The notes beneath the pieces were generated by a model. It searched no databases. It was not told where the DNA came from and worked only from the letters and a program-made list of their open reading frames with translations. This document shows, piece by piece, positions 13,298 through 14,591 of a stretch of 14,591 nt of DNA. Within the stretch, counting starts at the first letter, position 1, and every line of letters begins with the position of its first letter. This DNA is from Candidatus Adiutrix sp. GTDB lineage: Bacteria > Desulfobacterota > Desulfarculia > Adiutricales > Adiutricaceae. Both the position numbers and the translations under genes were made by a program. Location: contig JAISRV010000068.1 in the NCBI GenBank assembly GCA_031273445.1, positions 1-14,591 of the forward strand, given 5' to 3'.

Positions 13298-14591
13298 TTA
13301 CCCATGACTATTGTCCTTTTTCGATTCGATTCTGAGCCCAAGCTCAAGGAGCTGCCGCGGGTCGACCTGGCCGGGGGCTTCGGTCAGGGGGCAGGCCCCC
13401 TTCTGGGTCTTGGGGAAGGCTATGACCTCCCGGATGGATTTTTCCCCGGCCAGGAGCATGACCAGGCGATCCAGGCCGAAAGCGCAGCCCCCGTGGGGCG
13501 GGGTGCCGTAGGACAGGGCCTCCAGGAAGAAGCCGAACTTTTGCCTGGCCTCCTCCTCCCCCAGGCCCAGCGTCTTGAAGACCCGGGCCTGGACGTCAGG
13601 GCGGTGTATGCGCAACGAGCCCCCGCCTATCTCGTTGCCGTTCAGGACAAGATCGTACGAAAGGGCCCTGACCTTTTCCGGGGCGGATTCCAGGAAATCC
13701 AGATCCTCCTCCCGGGGGGCGGCGAAGGGGTGGTGGACGGCCTGCCAGCGCTTGTCCTCCAGGGACCATTCGAACATGGGGAAGTCGGTCACCCAGGCGA
13801 AGGAGAATAGGCCCTCCCCGACGAGGGAAAGATCCTCGGCCAGCTTTGTCCGGACCTGGCCCAGGATCTGGGCCACCAGCGGGGCCCTGTCCGCCCCGAA
13901 AAACAGGATATCCCCCGTCTCCAGGCCCAGACTGGAGCTTAGGGCCTCCCTTTCCCCCGGAGCCAGGAACTTGGCCAGGGGGCCTTGCCAGCCCTCCGGA
14001 GAGAGGCGGATCCAGGCCAGGCCCTTGGCCCCCAGGCCCACGGCGAAGCCCACCAGATCGTCCAGCTGCTTGCGGGAGAGGAGGGAGGCCGCCCCCGGGG
14101 CCCTTATGGCCCGGACGGAGCCGCCAGATTTGAGGGCTTCGGCGAATACCTGGGCCTCCGATCCCGACAGTAGATCCGAGACGTCGGCTATGGGCAGCCC
14201 GTAGCGCAGATCCGGGCGGTCGGTCCCGTAGCGCAGCATGGCCTGGTCATAGCCCAGGCGGGGGAAAGGCCCCTCCGGCTCTTTTCCCAGGGCCTCCCGG
14301 AAGACGGCCTTGGCGTAGCCCTCCAGGATGTCGATTATCTCCTCCTGGGAGGCGAAGGACAGCTCCAGGTCCACCTGGGTGAACTCGGGCTGGCGATCGG
14401 CCCTCAAATCCTCGTCCCTGAAGCAGCGGGTTATCTGGATGTAGCGATCCAGCCCGGCCATCATCAGTATCTGCTTGAAGAGCTGGGGAGACTGGGGCAG
14501 GGCGAAGAAGCTTCCGGGGGACAGGCGGGAGGGCACCAGGAAATCCCTGGCCCCCTCGGGCGTGGACTTGGTGAGTATGGGGGTCTCCACC
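13298..14591 (-). CDS. aspS: aspartyl-tRNA synthetase, bacterial type (5' end outside window)
   Basis: Class II synthetase that charges tRNA-Asp (or also tRNA-Asn if non-discriminating). About 430 C-terminal residues are visible; the anticodon-binding OB-fold and the start of the catalytic core lie beyond the right edge. The frame at the edge opens with GTG, an internal valine in VETPILTKSTPEGARDFLVP, not a start. Numbering from that valine: class II motif 2 is RCFRDEDLRADRQPEFTQ (55-72), a GAD insertion domain, the mark of bacterial AspS, spans about 115-260, NGNEIGGGSLRIH (317-329) binds the aspartyl-adenylate, and motif 3 is GGCAFGLDRLVMLL (367-380). Alanine is almost always GCC and arginine often AGG, giving a composition unlike the neighbouring genes. 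It ends 18 bases before the sensor-fused synthase and may share its transcript. Confidence 0.97.
   Translation of the reverse strand, partial: VETPILTKSTPEGARDFLVPSRLSPGSFFALPQSPQLFKQILMMAGLDRYIQITRCFRDEDLRADRQPEFTQVDLELSFASQEEIIDILEGYAKAVFREALGKEPEGPFPRLGYDQAMLRYGTDRPDLRYGLPIADVSDLLSGSEAQVFAEALKSGGSVRAIRAPGAASLLSRKQLDDLVGFAVGLGAKGLAWIRLSPEGWQGPLAKFLAPGEREALSSSLGLETGDILFFGADRAPLVAQILGQVRTKLAEDLSLVGEGLFSFAWVTDFPMFEWSLEDKRWQAVHHPFAAPREEDLDFLESAPEKVRALSYDLVLNGNEIGGGSLRIHRPDVQARVFKTLGLGEEEARQKFGFFLEALSYGTPPHGGCAFGLDRLVMLLAGEKSIREVIAFPKTQKGACPLTEAPGQVDPRQLLELGLRIESKKDNSHG

Noticed and set aside
12707..13810. Plus-strand open frame across the synthase/aspS junction
   Set aside because: It spans two well-supported minus-strand genes and shows no domain pattern.
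1..14591. tRNA or rRNA genes, CRISPR arrays, insertion sequences, prophage
   Set aside because: No T-loop-like motif in a cloverleaf context, regularly spaced repeats, transposase motifs or terminal inverted repeats were seen on either strand.

Overview
The window is a compact chromosomal stretch from a GC-rich bacterium, with every supported gene on the minus strand. From the right edge inward the order is aspS (5' end cut off), an isopropylmalate synthase-like enzyme with a C-terminal Cache/PDC-type sensor domain, a biotin carboxylase, a PHP phosphoesterase, a small iron-sulfur flavoprotein, cmk, rpsA, sppA, cbiB, cobD, mutM, a NamZ/DUF1343 glycosidase and, at the left edge, the first codons of a further gene. 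The cmk-rpsA-sppA order, cobalamin genes and a cluster-binding flavoprotein fit an anaerobic deltaproteobacterium (Desulfobacterota in the broad sense). That placement is an inference from gene order and content; nothing here proves it.

Right part (about 9.1-14.6 kb): aspS is followed after 18 bp by the sensor-fused synthase, then after 81 bp by the biotin carboxylase, whose stop codon overlaps the start of the PHP gene (ATGA). This is the least ordinary part of the window. The synthase keeps the catalytic motifs of the IPMS/homocitrate synthase family but has lost the LeuA allosteric domain and carries a Cache-like fold instead. The biotin carboxylase is a lone subunit with changes at several normally conserved positions, and no biotin carrier or carboxyltransferase gene lies beside it.

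Middle part (about 5.4-9.0 kb): the flavoprotein and cmk are 6 bp apart, and 337 bp of AT-rich, structured non-coding DNA separate cmk from rpsA. This leader holds a candidate promoter, a dyad between its -35 and -10 elements, a spaced direct repeat and several hairpins. rpsA encodes a six-domain ribosomal protein S1 with an acidic N-terminal extension containing a 13-residue tandem repeat, and ends at a probable intrinsic terminator just before the sppA ribosome binding site.

Left part (about 0-5.4 kb): sppA, cbiB and cobD are joined by TGATG and GTGA stop/start overlaps; mutM follows after 22 bp and namZ 4 bp after mutM, so the five probably form one transcript. This mixes membrane protein turnover, late cobalamin synthesis, DNA repair and peptidoglycan salvage. 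A candidate promoter beyond namZ reads off the left edge into a gene that starts with a zinc-finger-like CxxC. I saw no tRNA, rRNA, CRISPR array or insertion sequence.
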